The notes under the pieces are model-generated. The model was given only the letters and a program-made list of their open reading frames with translations. It made no database searches and was not told the origin of the DNA. The position numbers and the translations under genes are program-made. Shown here piece by piece: positions 27,981 to 36,949 of a stretch of DNA of 64,000 bases; position 1 is the stretch's first letter, and every line of letters starts with the position of its first letter. This DNA is from Bacteroidia bacterium (GTDB taxonomy: Bacteria; Bacteroidota; Bacteroidia; SpSt-205), in contig JAOAHZ010000002.1 in assembly GCA_026414975.1 (NCBI GenBank), positions 124,001 through 188,000 of the forward strand, in the 5' to 3' direction.

Positions 27981-30230
27981 ATGCGCTGGGTAGGACTTGT
28001 TGTAACATGCCTGTATGCTCAGGGGGGCGTGGCAATAGGACAATGGGGCACTTATGCCTATCACGGTTTCATTAGGCAAGTTGGATATGTCCCCCCTTAT
28101 TTCTGGTTTCTAAGCGGAGAGGGGGTATGCTTGATAGACGCCGAGACGGGGGCCTACCGAGAATTAGACCGACCCCGAGGTCTCCTCTATAATCGCCCAA
28201 CAGCCCTTTATAGCGACCCCTACTCTGCGCAGATATTCTTGGGATACGGAGATGGAAGCATCCAATACGGCACCTCACCCGAGAACTTAGACCTGCTACA
28301 AGACATAGCTGCCAATCCGTTTTACACTTCCCGAGCTATAAGGGATTTTTGTGCAAAGGGAGACACCTTGGTCATAGCCACTGATTTTGGCTTAGTGGTG
28401 TGGCATAAGAAGCAACGGCGAGTCTTGGCTACGGTAACTCAGTTTCCGGACAAACCTTTCGCTCAGCCTGTGAAACGGGTGTGGTGGGCTGTAGGGCGAC
28501 TGTGGGCCTTCTTAGATGAGGGGCTCTACGCCCTTCCAGAAGGACGGCCCTGGATAGGACCCTGGGAGAAGGCAAGTCGGCGAGGCATAGTGGATACCCT
28601 GAACTTCTTTCAGGGTTGGGCCGAAATGCGAGAGGGATTAGTCATCGCTTCTCGCCAGAAGCTATACCGCTGGGCTGACACGGGCTGGGTAGCTTATACA
28701 CCGGCAGCGTTTTTAGATAATAGGCGGGTATTTAGCTTGTGTGGCTATGGAGGTGGTTGGGGCATAGCAGTCTCCGATACGAGCGAAATGTTCTTTTTCG
28801 GGTCAGACGGTCAAGTTCGTAAGTTGTGGAACGCTGGCCCTCATGTGCTGTGGATGAGTCCGACAGCTTCTCATATAGCGGCTGGGACCACCTGGATAGG
28901 AGGATTTGCCGTCTCCCCTCAGATACAGACGGGGACAGATGCCTTCCAGCGCCTCCGAGATGGAGGAGTTACAGAGATTTTGCCGACGCCAAGCGGGTTA
29001 TTCTTTTTACATTATGGCTCTGGGTTTTGGGGACCAGGGTGGGGAGGGGTCATCACCTTCTATCCTCACGGCGCTCAAAAAGGAGTGGCCTTTAACCTCA
29101 ACACGCTTATTGGTCGCACTCCCGGTGGCTTTACTCAAGCAGCTTGGGATGGACAGCGCGCATGGATACTCACGAGTTCCCTTCTATTGCGTCTCGCTCC
29201 CGAAGGGGCTTTGGATACCTTCACAGCATACAACGCACCATTTGATGGGCTCTTCCCTAATGCAGATGGCCGACCTACTCTTATGGGCTTCTCTTCCATC
29301 GCTATAGACTCCAAAGGCACCGTCTGGATAGGTAAAAGCTTCGGTAATCGGAACATCGTATGGTACGCGCCAGCATCGGGACGATGGTATAGCCTGCCTC
29401 GCTCTGAGATGGTATTGTCTGTCAAGATTGACTCTCGGGGCTACAAGTGGTGCCTCCTGAGAGGAGGTAAAATCCTCGTCATAGACGATCAAGGTCTGCC
29501 AGAGGACCCTACTCGTCATCGTTCTATTCTCTTAGGGGATGGAGGCGTTCCCTTGGTAGGACTACCCAGCTCGGTCATTCAATCCATAGCACCAGATAGA
29601 ATGGGCGCAGTTTGGCTTGGTACGGACAAGGGCGTCGCCGTCTTGTATGGAGACCCCTTCGCAGGCTCGGTTTCGGTATCCATCCCTATAATAGAAAATC
29701 GCTACCTCCTGGAAGAGGAGAGCATCACAGATATTGTCGTGGATGGACAAAATCGCAAGTGGATTGGGACCTCTGGTAGTGGGGTATATGTCATAAGCTC
29801 AGATGGCAGCCGCCAGCTTGCCTCTTACAATGCCCAAAATAGTCCTTTACCCAGTAACCTCATCTATCGGATACGCGCTTGGGATCAAACGGGAGAAATA
29901 TTCATCATCACTTCGGATGGCGCGGTGAGTTACAGAGATTTTGCCACGACGCCCTCAGAGAGCTTAGATACTTTGTACATTTTTCCTAATCCCGCTCGCC
30001 GCAGCTTTGAGGGCTGGGTGGGTATAAGGGGTTTATCTGAAGGGAGTACGGTACGGATCATGACGGTTGATGGTCAGCAGGTACGCTACCTTCAATCTTT
30101 TGGAGGTCAAGCGGTATGGGACTTACGGACGGTTCAGGGTGACAAAGTAGCTCCTGGCGTATATATCGTCGGGGCTTTGGATCAGGAGGGGCGACGCACC
30201 GCAGTCGGGAAAATAATTGTTACGGACTAA
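27981..30230 (+). CDS. porZ: PorZ-like T9SS surface protein (beta-propeller, C-terminal sorting domain)
   Basis: In Porphyromonas, PorZ is a surface component of the T9SS attachment complex that binds anionic lipopolysaccharide and hands it to the sortase PorU. This protein has a leader MRWVGLVVTCLYA then Q, then two-component-regulator-type propeller repeats (GLLYNRPTALYSD, DRMGAVWLGTDKGVAVLYG, NRKWIGTSGSGVYVIS) and a final FPNPARRSFEGWVGIRGL sorting-type domain, the PorZ plan. About 749 residues. Start at ATG 27981. Identification is by architecture, not alignment; a generic propeller protein secreted by T9SS is the alternative. Confidence 0.75.
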   Translation: MRWVGLVVTCLYAQGGVAIGQWGTYAYHGFIRQVGYVPPYFWFLSGEGVCLIDAETGAYRELDRPRGLLYNRPTALYSDPYSAQIFLGYGDGSIQYGTSPENLDLLQDIAANPFYTSRAIRDFCAKGDTLVIATDFGLVVWHKKQRRVLATVTQFPDKPFAQPVKRVWWAVGRLWAFLDEGLYALPEGRPWIGPWEKASRRGIVDTLNFFQGWAEMREGLVIASRQKLYRWADTGWVAYTPAAFLDNRRVFSLCGYGGGWGIAVSDTSEMFFFGSDGQVRKLWNAGPHVLWMSPTASHIAAGTTWIGGFAVSPQIQTGTDAFQRLRDGGVTEILPTPSGLFFLHYGSGFWGPGWGGVITFYPHGAQKGVAFNLNTLIGRTPGGFTQAAWDGQRAWILTSSLLLRLAPEGALDTFTAYNAPFDGLFPNADGRPTLMGFSSIAIDSKGTVWIGKSFGNRNIVWYAPASGRWYSLPRSEMVLSVKIDSRGYKWCLLRGGKILVIDDQGLPEDPTRHRSILLGDGGVPLVGLPSSVIQSIAPDRMGAVWLGTDKGVAVLYGDPFAGSVSVSIPIIENRYLLEEESITDIVVDGQNRKWIGTSGSGVYVISSDGSRQLASYNAQNSPLPSNLIYRIRAWDQTGEIFIITSDGAVSYRDFATTPSESLDTLYIFPNPARRSFEGWVGIRGLSEGSTVRIMTVDGQQVRYLQSFGGQAVWDLRTVQGDKVAPGVYIVGALDQEGRRTAVGKIIVTD

Positions 30231-30728
30231 GTGCAAGTGCGCTTTTTCATTGCTGCAGCGACCCATCCAGATCGGTGGCGGCGCCGTCTTCGTCCCTTGA
30301 AAGCCCCCGCTTTGATAGGCTGCGTCGGCCAAGGAGCAGCGGATGCCTCCAAGCACCTCAGTGCCCTTTTTTCCGCCGAAGGCATGCCTAATCGTTGGCT
30401 CTCTCTCCGCAAAAGACCCTCTCTCTTAGAGGGAAGCCTCCGCTGCGAAACCTGGATAGAAACGCCCCTTTATCACCTCATGCAGCCTGTCTCCTTACTT
30501 ATTTTAGACGCAGAGGAATCTCAGCTCTACGCTCTAAGGAGTTACCTCTTCACCAAAGGGGTGATTGACAAAACCCACTTTTTTCCCGCTCATCCCATCC
30601 CTCAAACCCTCTACGCAACCCAGATGGACGAGCTAAAAACGTGGGCTGAAGCTATGGAAGAGCTTAGGTCAGACATGGAACTGGCTACTCAGTGGCTGCC
30701 CTGCATTCTAACCCCATTCATTGCATGA
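30231..30728 (+). CDS. Unknown protein between porZ and recO
   Basis: 165 residues, family not recognised. It starts with GTG right after the porZ stop (another GTG lies 6 nt later). Arg-rich N-terminus (DRWRRRLRPLKAPALIG) and acidic end; no signal peptide. Its stop overlaps the recO ATG (ATGA), so porZ, this gene, recO and dxs form a chain of coupled genes. Confidence 0.6.
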   Translation: MQVRFFIAAATHPDRWRRRLRPLKAPALIGCVGQGAADASKHLSALFSAEGMPNRWLSLRKRPSLLEGSLRCETWIETPLYHLMQPVSLLILDAEESQLYALRSYLFTKGVIDKTHFFPAHPIPQTLYATQMDELKTWAEAMEELRSDMELATQWLPCILTPFIA

Positions 30729-31261
30729 GCCAAGAAGTCAAAACCCCAGCTCTCATCCTTCAACGCTACCCCTTTCGGGAACGAAGCTGGATAATTCGCC
30801 TCCATACCCCGAAAGAAGGCACGATAAGTACTCTTTTATCGGGGCGACGAGGGGCAGCTATTCTCCCCGGTGCTCTGATGCAAGTCTGTCTTCGCCTGCG
30901 CCCGACCAGAGAGGTCCAGCGCTTGACCGAGATAGAATGGCATTACATGTATAGGCGATTTTTCCACGAACCCGCCCACACGGCGTATCTTTTCCTCATT
31001 GTAGAGTGGCTCAACCAGTGCCTTTATGGACCAGACCCGCTCCTATTTGATTGGGTCCGGAACCAGCTGATCGAGTTAGACTCGGCGGAGAATCCCGAAC
31101 TCAGCACCCGAAACCTTCTATCAGAGCTTTTGTGCCGATTAGGGGGCTCGCCTCCTCCCAGCAGCGCTTCTCTCCCCGACATAGAAAAAGCCTACCAGGC
31201 GTTTTTCCCCTACTGGAAGCCTATCCGCAGCTTAAACCTCACTACCTTTGCGAGCTTATGA
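30725..31261 (+). CDS. recO: DNA repair protein RecO (short form)
   Basis: RecFOR-pathway protein that helps load RecA on SSB-coated DNA. The N-terminal OB-fold is recognisable: TPALILQRYPFRERSWIIRLHTPKEGTIS, then LLSGRRGAAILPGALMQ. The start is ATG 30725, not 30692, since it overlaps the upstream stop as ATGA and opens MSQEVKTPALIL. Only 178 residues against about 230-250 in most RecO proteins; the C-terminal zinc-finger part is missing or unrecognisable. It overlaps dxs as ATGA. Confidence 0.75.
   Translation: MSQEVKTPALILQRYPFRERSWIIRLHTPKEGTISTLLSGRRGAAILPGALMQVCLRLRPTREVQRLTEIEWHYMYRRFFHEPAHTAYLFLIVEWLNQCLYGPDPLLFDWVRNQLIELDSAENPELSTRNLLSELLCRLGGSPPPSSASLPDIEKAYQAFFPYWKPIRSLNLTTFASL
31243..31250 (+). 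promoter_or_regulatory. Internal -7 box TACCTTTG for dxs, inside the recO 3' end
   Basis: TACCTTTG, 7 nt before the dxs ATG at 31258, inside the last recO codons. It may give dxs its own transcript besides read-through. Confidence 0.5.
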
Positions 31262-33207
31262 GAGATAACCCTACTCCTACCAGCGCTCTTCTATCTAAGA
31301 TTGAATTTCCCAGCCAACTCAGAGCTCTAAGCGAAGAGGATTTACCTCAGCTTGCTGAGGAACTGCGACAGTTTCTCATCCACCATGCCGCTCAATATGG
31401 GGGGCATTTTGCGGCAAGCCTTGGGGTTGTAGAGCTAACTATCGCCCTTCACTATGTGTATCAGACCCCCGAGGACCTTCTCGTGTGGGATGTAGGGCAT
31501 CAGGCGTACGGTCATAAAGTTCTCACAGGACGACGCTCTGTCTTTCACACAAATCGTCAGAAAGATGGTATCTCAGGCTTTCCTAAGCGGGAGGAGTCGC
31601 CTTACGATACCTTCGGTGTAGGCCATTCTTCTACTTCCATCTCAGCTGCCTTAGGTATGGCTGAAGCTTTGCGTCATAAAGGGGAGCGACACCGAAAAGT
31701 GGTAGCCGTGATCGGAGATGGAGCTCTCACCGCTGGCCTTGCTTACGAAGGACTCAATAACGTTGGCGCCCTCCAGCCCGACATCCTCATCATCCTAAAT
31801 GACAATCAAATCTCCATAGACGAAAATGTAGGCGCTATAAAGGACTACCTCGCCGGCATCACAGCCTCTAAAGCATACAATCGTTTCCGAGATGAGGTAT
31901 GGAAGTTTCTGAGCTGGCTTCAAGAGAAGCTGGGTGCGCGCGTACGCGATTACGCAGCGCGCATGGAGGAAATGCTAACCTTTTTGGTAGCTCGTCCGGC
32001 CGTACTCTTTGAAAGTTTAGGGCTACGCTACTTTGGTCCCGTGAACGGACACGATATACGGGGACTCGTAGATACTCTACGCAACTTGAGGGAGCTTCCC
32101 GGTCCGAAGCTCCTCCACTGCCATACTATCAAAGGCAAAGGCTTTCCCTTAGCCGAAAAGGACCCTATCAAGTGGCATGCCCCGGCTTTCAAGTTTGATC
32201 CCAAGACAGGGGAGCCTCTTAATCCTCCTTCTACTAAGCCGACTCCCCCTCGCTATCAAGATGTATTCGGCGAAACAGTTATAGAGCTGGCCCGTATGGA
32301 TCATCGGGTCGTGGCTGTGACCCCTGCCATGCTTTCCGGCTCTGGCTTGACCAAAATGCGCCAGCTCATGCCAGATCGCTGCTACGATGTTGGAATCGCC
32401 GAACAGCACGCCGTTACATTTAGCGCTGGCTTGGCTACTCAGGGCATGAAAGTCTTCTGTAACATTTACTCCACTTTCCTCCAGCGAGCCTACGATCAAG
32501 TTATTCACGATGTAGCGATACAGAACCTGCCTGTCATCTTCTGCTTAGATAGGGCAGGAGCCGTCGGAGCCGACGGCGCGACGCATCAAGGGCTATACGA
32601 TATCGCCTACCTACGCCCTATACCCAACCTCATCCTATCTGCTCCTTTGAATGAGTCAGAGCTGCGAAATCTCATGTACACTGCCCTCAAGGCTAATCAA
32701 CCTTTCGTCATCCGATACCCACGAGGCCATGGCGTTTTATTAGAGTGGCGCACGCCCTTTGAAGAGCTGCCTATCGGAAAAGGTCGCCTACTCCGAGAAG
32801 GAGAAGAGGTGGCTATCCTTAGCTATGGACACATCGGCAATGAGGTGCTCAGAGCCTGCGATCTATTAGCCGAGGAAAAGCTACATCCCGCTGTATATGA
32901 TTTGCGCTTTGCTAAACCCTTAGACCATGAGCTTTTGGAAGATATAGCAGAACGATTCAGATACATCATCACGGTAGAGGATGGCGTGAAAATCGGAGGG
33001 GTGGGAAGCGCTGTATTAGAATGGTTCTCAGAGCGGGGCTACTTGATCCCTGTCAAGCGCCTCGGAGCTCCCGATAGAGTCATTGAACAAGCCACCCAGG
33101 CGGAGCAGTATGCCTTATGCGGCTACGATCATCACGCCATAGCTGAAGCCGTGCGGCAGGCGTATAAACAAGCCGTACCTTTGCGCGCGTGGAAGCTATC
33201 CTCGTAG
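31258..33207 (+). CDS. dxs: 1-deoxy-D-xylulose-5-phosphate synthase
   Basis: Thiamine-diphosphate enzyme that condenses pyruvate and glyceraldehyde 3-phosphate, the first step of the MEP isoprenoid pathway. Motifs: QYGGHFAASLGVVELTIALH, DVGHQAYGHKVLTGR, the ThDP motif VIGDGALTAGLAYEGLNN, then GIAEQHAVTFSAG and DRAGAVGADGATHQG. The start is ATG 31258 (MRDNPTPTS), overlapping the recO stop; the track start at 31051 is inside recO. 649 residues, normal. The 3' end overlaps nhaD by 19 nt. Confidence 0.95.
   Translation: MRDNPTPTSALLSKIEFPSQLRALSEEDLPQLAEELRQFLIHHAAQYGGHFAASLGVVELTIALHYVYQTPEDLLVWDVGHQAYGHKVLTGRRSVFHTNRQKDGISGFPKREESPYDTFGVGHSSTSISAALGMAEALRHKGERHRKVVAVIGDGALTAGLAYEGLNNVGALQPDILIILNDNQISIDENVGAIKDYLAGITASKAYNRFRDEVWKFLSWLQEKLGARVRDYAARMEEMLTFLVARPAVLFESLGLRYFGPVNGHDIRGLVDTLRNLRELPGPKLLHCHTIKGKGFPLAEKDPIKWHAPAFKFDPKTGEPLNPPSTKPTPPRYQDVFGETVIELARMDHRVVAVTPAMLSGSGLTKMRQLMPDRCYDVGIAEQHAVTFSAGLATQGMKVFCNIYSTFLQRAYDQVIHDVAIQNLPVIFCLDRAGAVGADGATHQGLYDIAYLRPIPNLILSAPLNESELRNLMYTALKANQPFVIRYPRGHGVLLEWRTPFEELPIGKGRLLREGEEVAILSYGHIGNEVLRACDLLAEEKLHPAVYDLRFAKPLDHELLEDIAERFRYIITVEDGVKIGGVGSAVLEWFSERGYLIPVKRLGAPDRVIEQATQAEQYALCGYDHHAIAEAVRQAYKQAVPLRAWKLSS
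33176..33183 (+). promoter_or_regulatory. -7 box TACCTTTG of nhaD, inside the dxs 3' end
   Basis: TACCTTTG, 5 nt before the GTG at 33189, wholly within dxs coding sequence. It supports the GTG start of nhaD. Confidence 0.55.
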
Positions 33208-34484
33208 GAGCCTTTATCATAGGCTATGCCTTAATCGCTTTAGAACATCGGCTCCATATAGATAAAGCAGCTACAGCTATTCTCCTCGGCGCCACCATGT
33301 GGTTTGTGATTTTTGGAGTACCCCTTTTCACCACAGGTAGCGTACCCTCTTCCATTGAAGAGGGGTTGGCTCATCATCTAAGTGAGGCAGCGGGTGTATT
33401 ATTCTTTCTGTTGGGCGCCATGACCATTGTAGAGGTCATAGATTCTTACGATGGATTTCAGTTTGTGCTTCGGCTTTTGCGTATTCGTAACCTATGGGGC
33501 TTTTTGGCTGCGCTGGTATCGCTGAGCTTTTTTCTATCAGCGGTCATAGATAATCTCACGGCCACACTTCTTATGGTCTCTCTCCTGCAAAAAGCTACTC
33601 CAGCGGATCAGCGAAATGTCCGCTTGCTGGGTGCTTCTCTGATTGTACTGGCTGCTAACTCTGGTGGTGCTTGGAGCCCCCTCGGTGATGTAACAACCAC
33701 CATGCTCTGGATCAAAGGCTGCATCACAGAACTTAGGATCATTCAAAGCCTGCTGCTACCCAGCATTATTTCCATTCTCATTCCATTTCTGATTTTGGGG
33801 CGGCTGCTGCGAGGAGCCTCTATTCACATAGACGAAGCTCTATCCAGCATAAAAGAGGAGATTCCGCGACAGGTAAGCCTTACAGTGTTTACTGTGGGGA
33901 TTTTTGGGATTTTGGTTGTCCCCATCCTGAAGGTAGTATTTCATGTACCTCCATTTTTAGCAATGCTTCTGTCTATGAGTATTGTCTGGCTCACGACCGA
34001 ACTGCTCTATCGGCGACTTCGGGATAGAGTGGATGAACCCGTAAAACTACGAGTCACCTCAGCCCTCGAGAAAATAGATACCCCCAGCCTGTTATTCTTC
34101 TTGGGAATCCTTTTAGCGGTGGGAGGCTTAGGAGAGGTTGGTATCTTACGAGAAGCCGCTCGCCTTCTCAATGAAACCATAGGTAACTTGGACCTCGTCG
34201 TGTTTCTCATGGGTATTCTTTCAGCCATCATAGATAATGTACCCCTTGTAGCGGCAGCGATTGAGATGTACCCTCTGTCAGAATTTCCAACCGATCATCG
34301 GCTATGGGAATTTATAGCGTACGCTGCAGGCGTGGGAGGTAATCTCCTCATCATCGGCTCAGCAGCTGGCGTCATAGCGATGGGCATGGAGAAAATAGAA
34401 TTCTTCTGGTACCTCCGCCGAGTCTCGTGGATTGCTTTTTTGGGATACGCTGCAGGTGCTTTAGCTTATATGCTGATAGTTTAG
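33189..34484 (+). CDS. nhaD: NhaD-type Na+/H+ antiporter
   Basis: Inner-membrane sodium/proton antiporter, involved in salt and pH homeostasis. Multi-helix protein of 431 residues: LVGAFIIGYALIALEHRLHIDKAATAILLG at the start, then SAVIDNLTATLLMVSLL and AIIDNVPLVAAAIEMY, a symmetric pair of helix-break motifs with the transport Asp, and NSGGAWSPLGDVTTTMLW, all typical of the family. The start is GTG 33189, which overlaps the dxs end. Confidence 0.92.
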   Translation: MEAILVGAFIIGYALIALEHRLHIDKAATAILLGATMWFVIFGVPLFTTGSVPSSIEEGLAHHLSEAAGVLFFLLGAMTIVEVIDSYDGFQFVLRLLRIRNLWGFLAALVSLSFFLSAVIDNLTATLLMVSLLQKATPADQRNVRLLGASLIVLAANSGGAWSPLGDVTTTMLWIKGCITELRIIQSLLLPSIISILIPFLILGRLLRGASIHIDEALSSIKEEIPRQVSLTVFTVGIFGILVVPILKVVFHVPPFLAMLLSMSIVWLTTELLYRRLRDRVDEPVKLRVTSALEKIDTPSLLFFLGILLAVGGLGEVGILREAARLLNETIGNLDLVVFLMGILSAIIDNVPLVAAAIEMYPLSEFPTDHRLWEFIAYAAGVGGNLLIIGSAAGVIAMGMEKIEFFWYLRRVSWIAFLGYAAGALAYMLIV

Positions 34485-34642
34485 GCCAGCTGTCAACTGT
34501 CCTCAGAAGCAGCTTAACAGAGCATTTCCCCGTTGGCCATCATTTATCCCTTTGCGAGGTTTTATTCGCCTAAAGCTCTCCCTCGCCTGATACCATTCTC
34601 GTCGTAAAGAGCGAAGAATACCTTCCATACAGCACCAGTTTG

Positions 34643-34649
34643 TACTTTG
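34643..34649 (+). promoter_or_regulatory. -7-like box TACTTTG of polX
   Basis: TACTTTG (one spacer base short of TAnnTTTG), 4 nt before the ATG at 34654. Confidence 0.4.
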
Positions 34650-34653
34650 GGCC

Positions 34654-36297
34654 ATGATCAAGAAAACAGCGATCCTCGCTGCGTTAGAATCCCTGATAGA
34701 GCGATTAGAGCTGGTAGAAACCCAACCATTTCGCATCAAAGCCTATCAACGATTGCGAGAGGTTTTAGCTGAGCTGCCTGATTCAGCATGGACCTCAGCC
34801 ACAGCCTTAGATGCAGAACTGCGACAGCGAGCTGGTATAGGGGAGGGATTGCGGCGCATAGCCCGCGAGCTTTACGATACCGGAACAGCGCCCCTTTTAG
34901 AAGATATGAAACATCAAGTGCCCGAAAGCGTCGTAGAGCTGCGGCGCCTGCCGGGCTTGGGACCCAAACGCATCCAAGAATTATGGAAAGAGTTGGGGAT
35001 CGTTTCCGTGGATGCGCTCGCTCAAGCGATTGAACGAGGCAAGCTGAACAATAGGAAGGGATGGAGCCCTTCTCTGATTGAAAGGCTACGGCAAGGGATA
35101 GCTGTCTACAAAGCCCAGCGACACACTCTACTCTATCACGAAGCCCTCCATGTATGGGATGAAGCTATAGAGCCTCTGCGCAGAAGAGGACTTAAGGTAG
35201 AACCTGTGGGGGAGGTTCGGCGAGCTTTGCCTTTAGTTCACTCGGTAGAGGGGATTCTGCTCACCGAGGGAGCTCAGTTCGCAAAGAATATAGGATGGTA
35301 CCACCTCAATGCCGATACCCTCGTTCATCCCACCCTTCCTATAAAGCTTTACCTCGTTGAACGGGACGCTTGGGGATTAGCCCTTTTACGCCTCACAGGA
35401 CCGTCATCCTTTTGGGAGGTGCTACAGACACGACTTCCCCATGAGCTTAAGGCTATCTCCGAGGAGGAAGTATTTTCGGTTTTGGGCCTGCCGTACATTT
35501 TACCAGCATGGCGGGATTGGGACGACATCATAGTTTTGGCAGAAAAGGGATTTCTCCCCGAACCCTTGACCACCTCTCACATTCAGGGCAGTGTGCATGT
35601 ACATACCACTTATTCAGATGGGGCCGATTCACTACAAGCTATGGCGGAGGCAGCCCGAGCTCAGGGATGGAAATGGTTAGGCATCGCTGATCACAGTCAG
35701 CGAGCAACTTATGCAAGGGGTTTATCGCCAGAGCAGCTCATGAAACAAGCCCAAGAAATAGATACGCTAAACCAGCAATACCATGGTACCTTCACCCTTC
35801 TAAAAGGCATAGAAGCCGATATCCTACCTGATGGCAAAATAGACTACGACGAGACCCTATGGCAGCGTTTAGATTACATCGTTGCATCCATTCATGAGAA
35901 ACTGCATATGAGCCGAGCCGAAGCTACCCAGCGTTTAGAGCAAGCTTTATCCAATCCTTATGTGCGCGTTTTAGGGCATTGGACGGGTCGTCTGCTGCGG
36001 AGCCGTCCGGGCTATCCCATAGATGAAGAGAAAATCCTCACCTTGTGCGCAGAACGAGGCATAGCCATAGAGTTCAATGCCAATCCTCATCGTATGGAGA
36101 TAGACTGGCGCTGGGTAAGGCGTGCTGCTGAACTCGGTGTGCGAATCATCCTTACTACCGATGCCCATACAGTCTCTGAGATAAGCTATTGGCGGAGCGG
36201 TCTGGCAGTCCTGCAAAAAGGGTTGCTTCCTCCTACTTTGCTCCTAAATACCGAGGAGTTAGCGCCATTCAAACCATCCCATCCAAAAGCTACCTGA
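34654..36297 (+). CDS. polX: PolX-family protein: PHP nuclease domain with a degenerate polymerase domain
   Basis: Family-X DNA polymerases of bacteria pair a polymerase with a PHP exonuclease for repair. Here 547 residues: N-terminal helix-hairpin-helix region (LVETQPFRIKAYQRLREVL, RRLPGLGPKRIQELW), palm region at about 185-300, then PHP domain from about 315 (HVHTTYSDG, LGIADHSQ, GIEADILPDG, VASIHEKL, EFNANPHRM, TTDAH near 500). The palm motif that should read GS.RR...DxD reads GEVRRALPLVHSVEGIL, so the Ser and both metal-binding Asp are gone; the later Asp is also not visible (IKLYLV). The PHP metal ligands are intact. It probably acts as a nuclease or phosphoesterase and not as a polymerase. 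Confidence 0.88.
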   Translation: MIKKTAILAALESLIERLELVETQPFRIKAYQRLREVLAELPDSAWTSATALDAELRQRAGIGEGLRRIARELYDTGTAPLLEDMKHQVPESVVELRRLPGLGPKRIQELWKELGIVSVDALAQAIERGKLNNRKGWSPSLIERLRQGIAVYKAQRHTLLYHEALHVWDEAIEPLRRRGLKVEPVGEVRRALPLVHSVEGILLTEGAQFAKNIGWYHLNADTLVHPTLPIKLYLVERDAWGLALLRLTGPSSFWEVLQTRLPHELKAISEEEVFSVLGLPYILPAWRDWDDIIVLAEKGFLPEPLTTSHIQGSVHVHTTYSDGADSLQAMAEAARAQGWKWLGIADHSQRATYARGLSPEQLMKQAQEIDTLNQQYHGTFTLLKGIEADILPDGKIDYDETLWQRLDYIVASIHEKLHMSRAEATQRLEQALSNPYVRVLGHWTGRLLRSRPGYPIDEEKILTLCAERGIAIEFNANPHRMEIDWRWVRRAAELGVRIILTTDAHTVSEISYWRSGLAVLQKGLLPPTLLLNTEELAPFKPSHPKAT

Positions 36298-36343
36298 AAC
36301 CCCCTCTATGAAGCCCTAAGGCCTGACGAACGAAAAAGCCTGC

Positions 36344-36359
36344 AGGTCCAGCGGGACCT
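36344..36359 (+). terminator. Hairpin after polX
   Basis: AGGTCC and GGACCT pair around an AGCG loop (6 bp stem), followed by TTTACAATCTTTT. A weak intrinsic-terminator candidate that sits just upstream of the next gene's promoter. Confidence 0.35.
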
Positions 36360-36385
36360 TTACAATCTTTTCCAACCCAAAACCC

Positions 36386-36393
36386 TAACTTTG
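36386..36393 (+). promoter_or_regulatory. -7 box TAACTTTG of the thioredoxin-like gene
   Basis: TAACTTTG, 4 nt before the ATG at 36398. Confidence 0.6.
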
Positions 36394-36397
36394 AAAC

Positions 36398-36949
36398 ATG
36401 CCGACTTATGCAGAAAATATTCCCATAGGCACGGCTCTTCCCCCTTTCAAACTTCCAACCGTGTGTGGGGAGTGGGTAGACAGTTCAGCTCTATCAGGGA
36501 AGCCGTTGGTGGTCGTTTTCACTTGTGGGCACTGCCCCTATGTCCAAGCCATAGAGGAACGGATGCTAAAGTTAGCTGCGGCCTATATCCCGCGAGGCAT
36601 ACAATGGCTTGGCATAGCTTCCAATGACCCCCATCTGTACCCTGAGGAAGATTCACCCGAAGCCTTATGTCGACGCACTCGGGAAAAAGGGTATCCCTTT
36701 CCGATCCTGTACGACGAGACCCAAGCGGTAGCTAAAGCCTTCGGAGCTGTATGTACGCCTGAATTCTTTGCGTATGACTCTCAACACCGCCTGTACTACC
36801 ATGGGCGATTAGACGATAACTGGAAAGAGCCTAATGCGGTGAAACGAGAAGAGCTAAAGGAGGCTTTAGAGTCACTTCTATCGGGAAGGCCTGCTCCCTC
36901 ACCTCAGTTTCCAAGCATGGGATGTTCCATAAAATGGAAAGGGGTCTAA
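36398..36949 (+). CDS. Thioredoxin-family (redoxin) protein
   Basis: 183-residue thioredoxin-fold protein with the active-site motif TCGHCPYV (CxxC) and the cis-Pro region CTPEFFAYD. Residue order fits the alkyl-hydroperoxide-reductase/redoxin class (PPFKLPTVCGEWVD). No signal peptide, so presumably cytoplasmic, acting as a disulfide reductase or peroxidase; the substrate is unknown. Its 3' end overlaps the next gene by 28 nt. Confidence 0.85.
   Translation: MPTYAENIPIGTALPPFKLPTVCGEWVDSSALSGKPLVVVFTCGHCPYVQAIEERMLKLAAAYIPRGIQWLGIASNDPHLYPEEDSPEALCRRTREKGYPFPILYDETQAVAKAFGAVCTPEFFAYDSQHRLYYHGRLDDNWKEPNAVKREELKEALESLLSGRPAPSPQFPSMGCSIKWKGV

Noticed and set aside
31051-31257. N-terminal extension of dxs in the ORF track
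   Set aside because: Those 69 codons are recO read in another frame; DXS begins at the ATG overlapping the recO stop.
34485-34653. Small RNA or leader ahead of polX
   Set aside because: Nothing beyond the weak promoter box next to the ATG could be supported.
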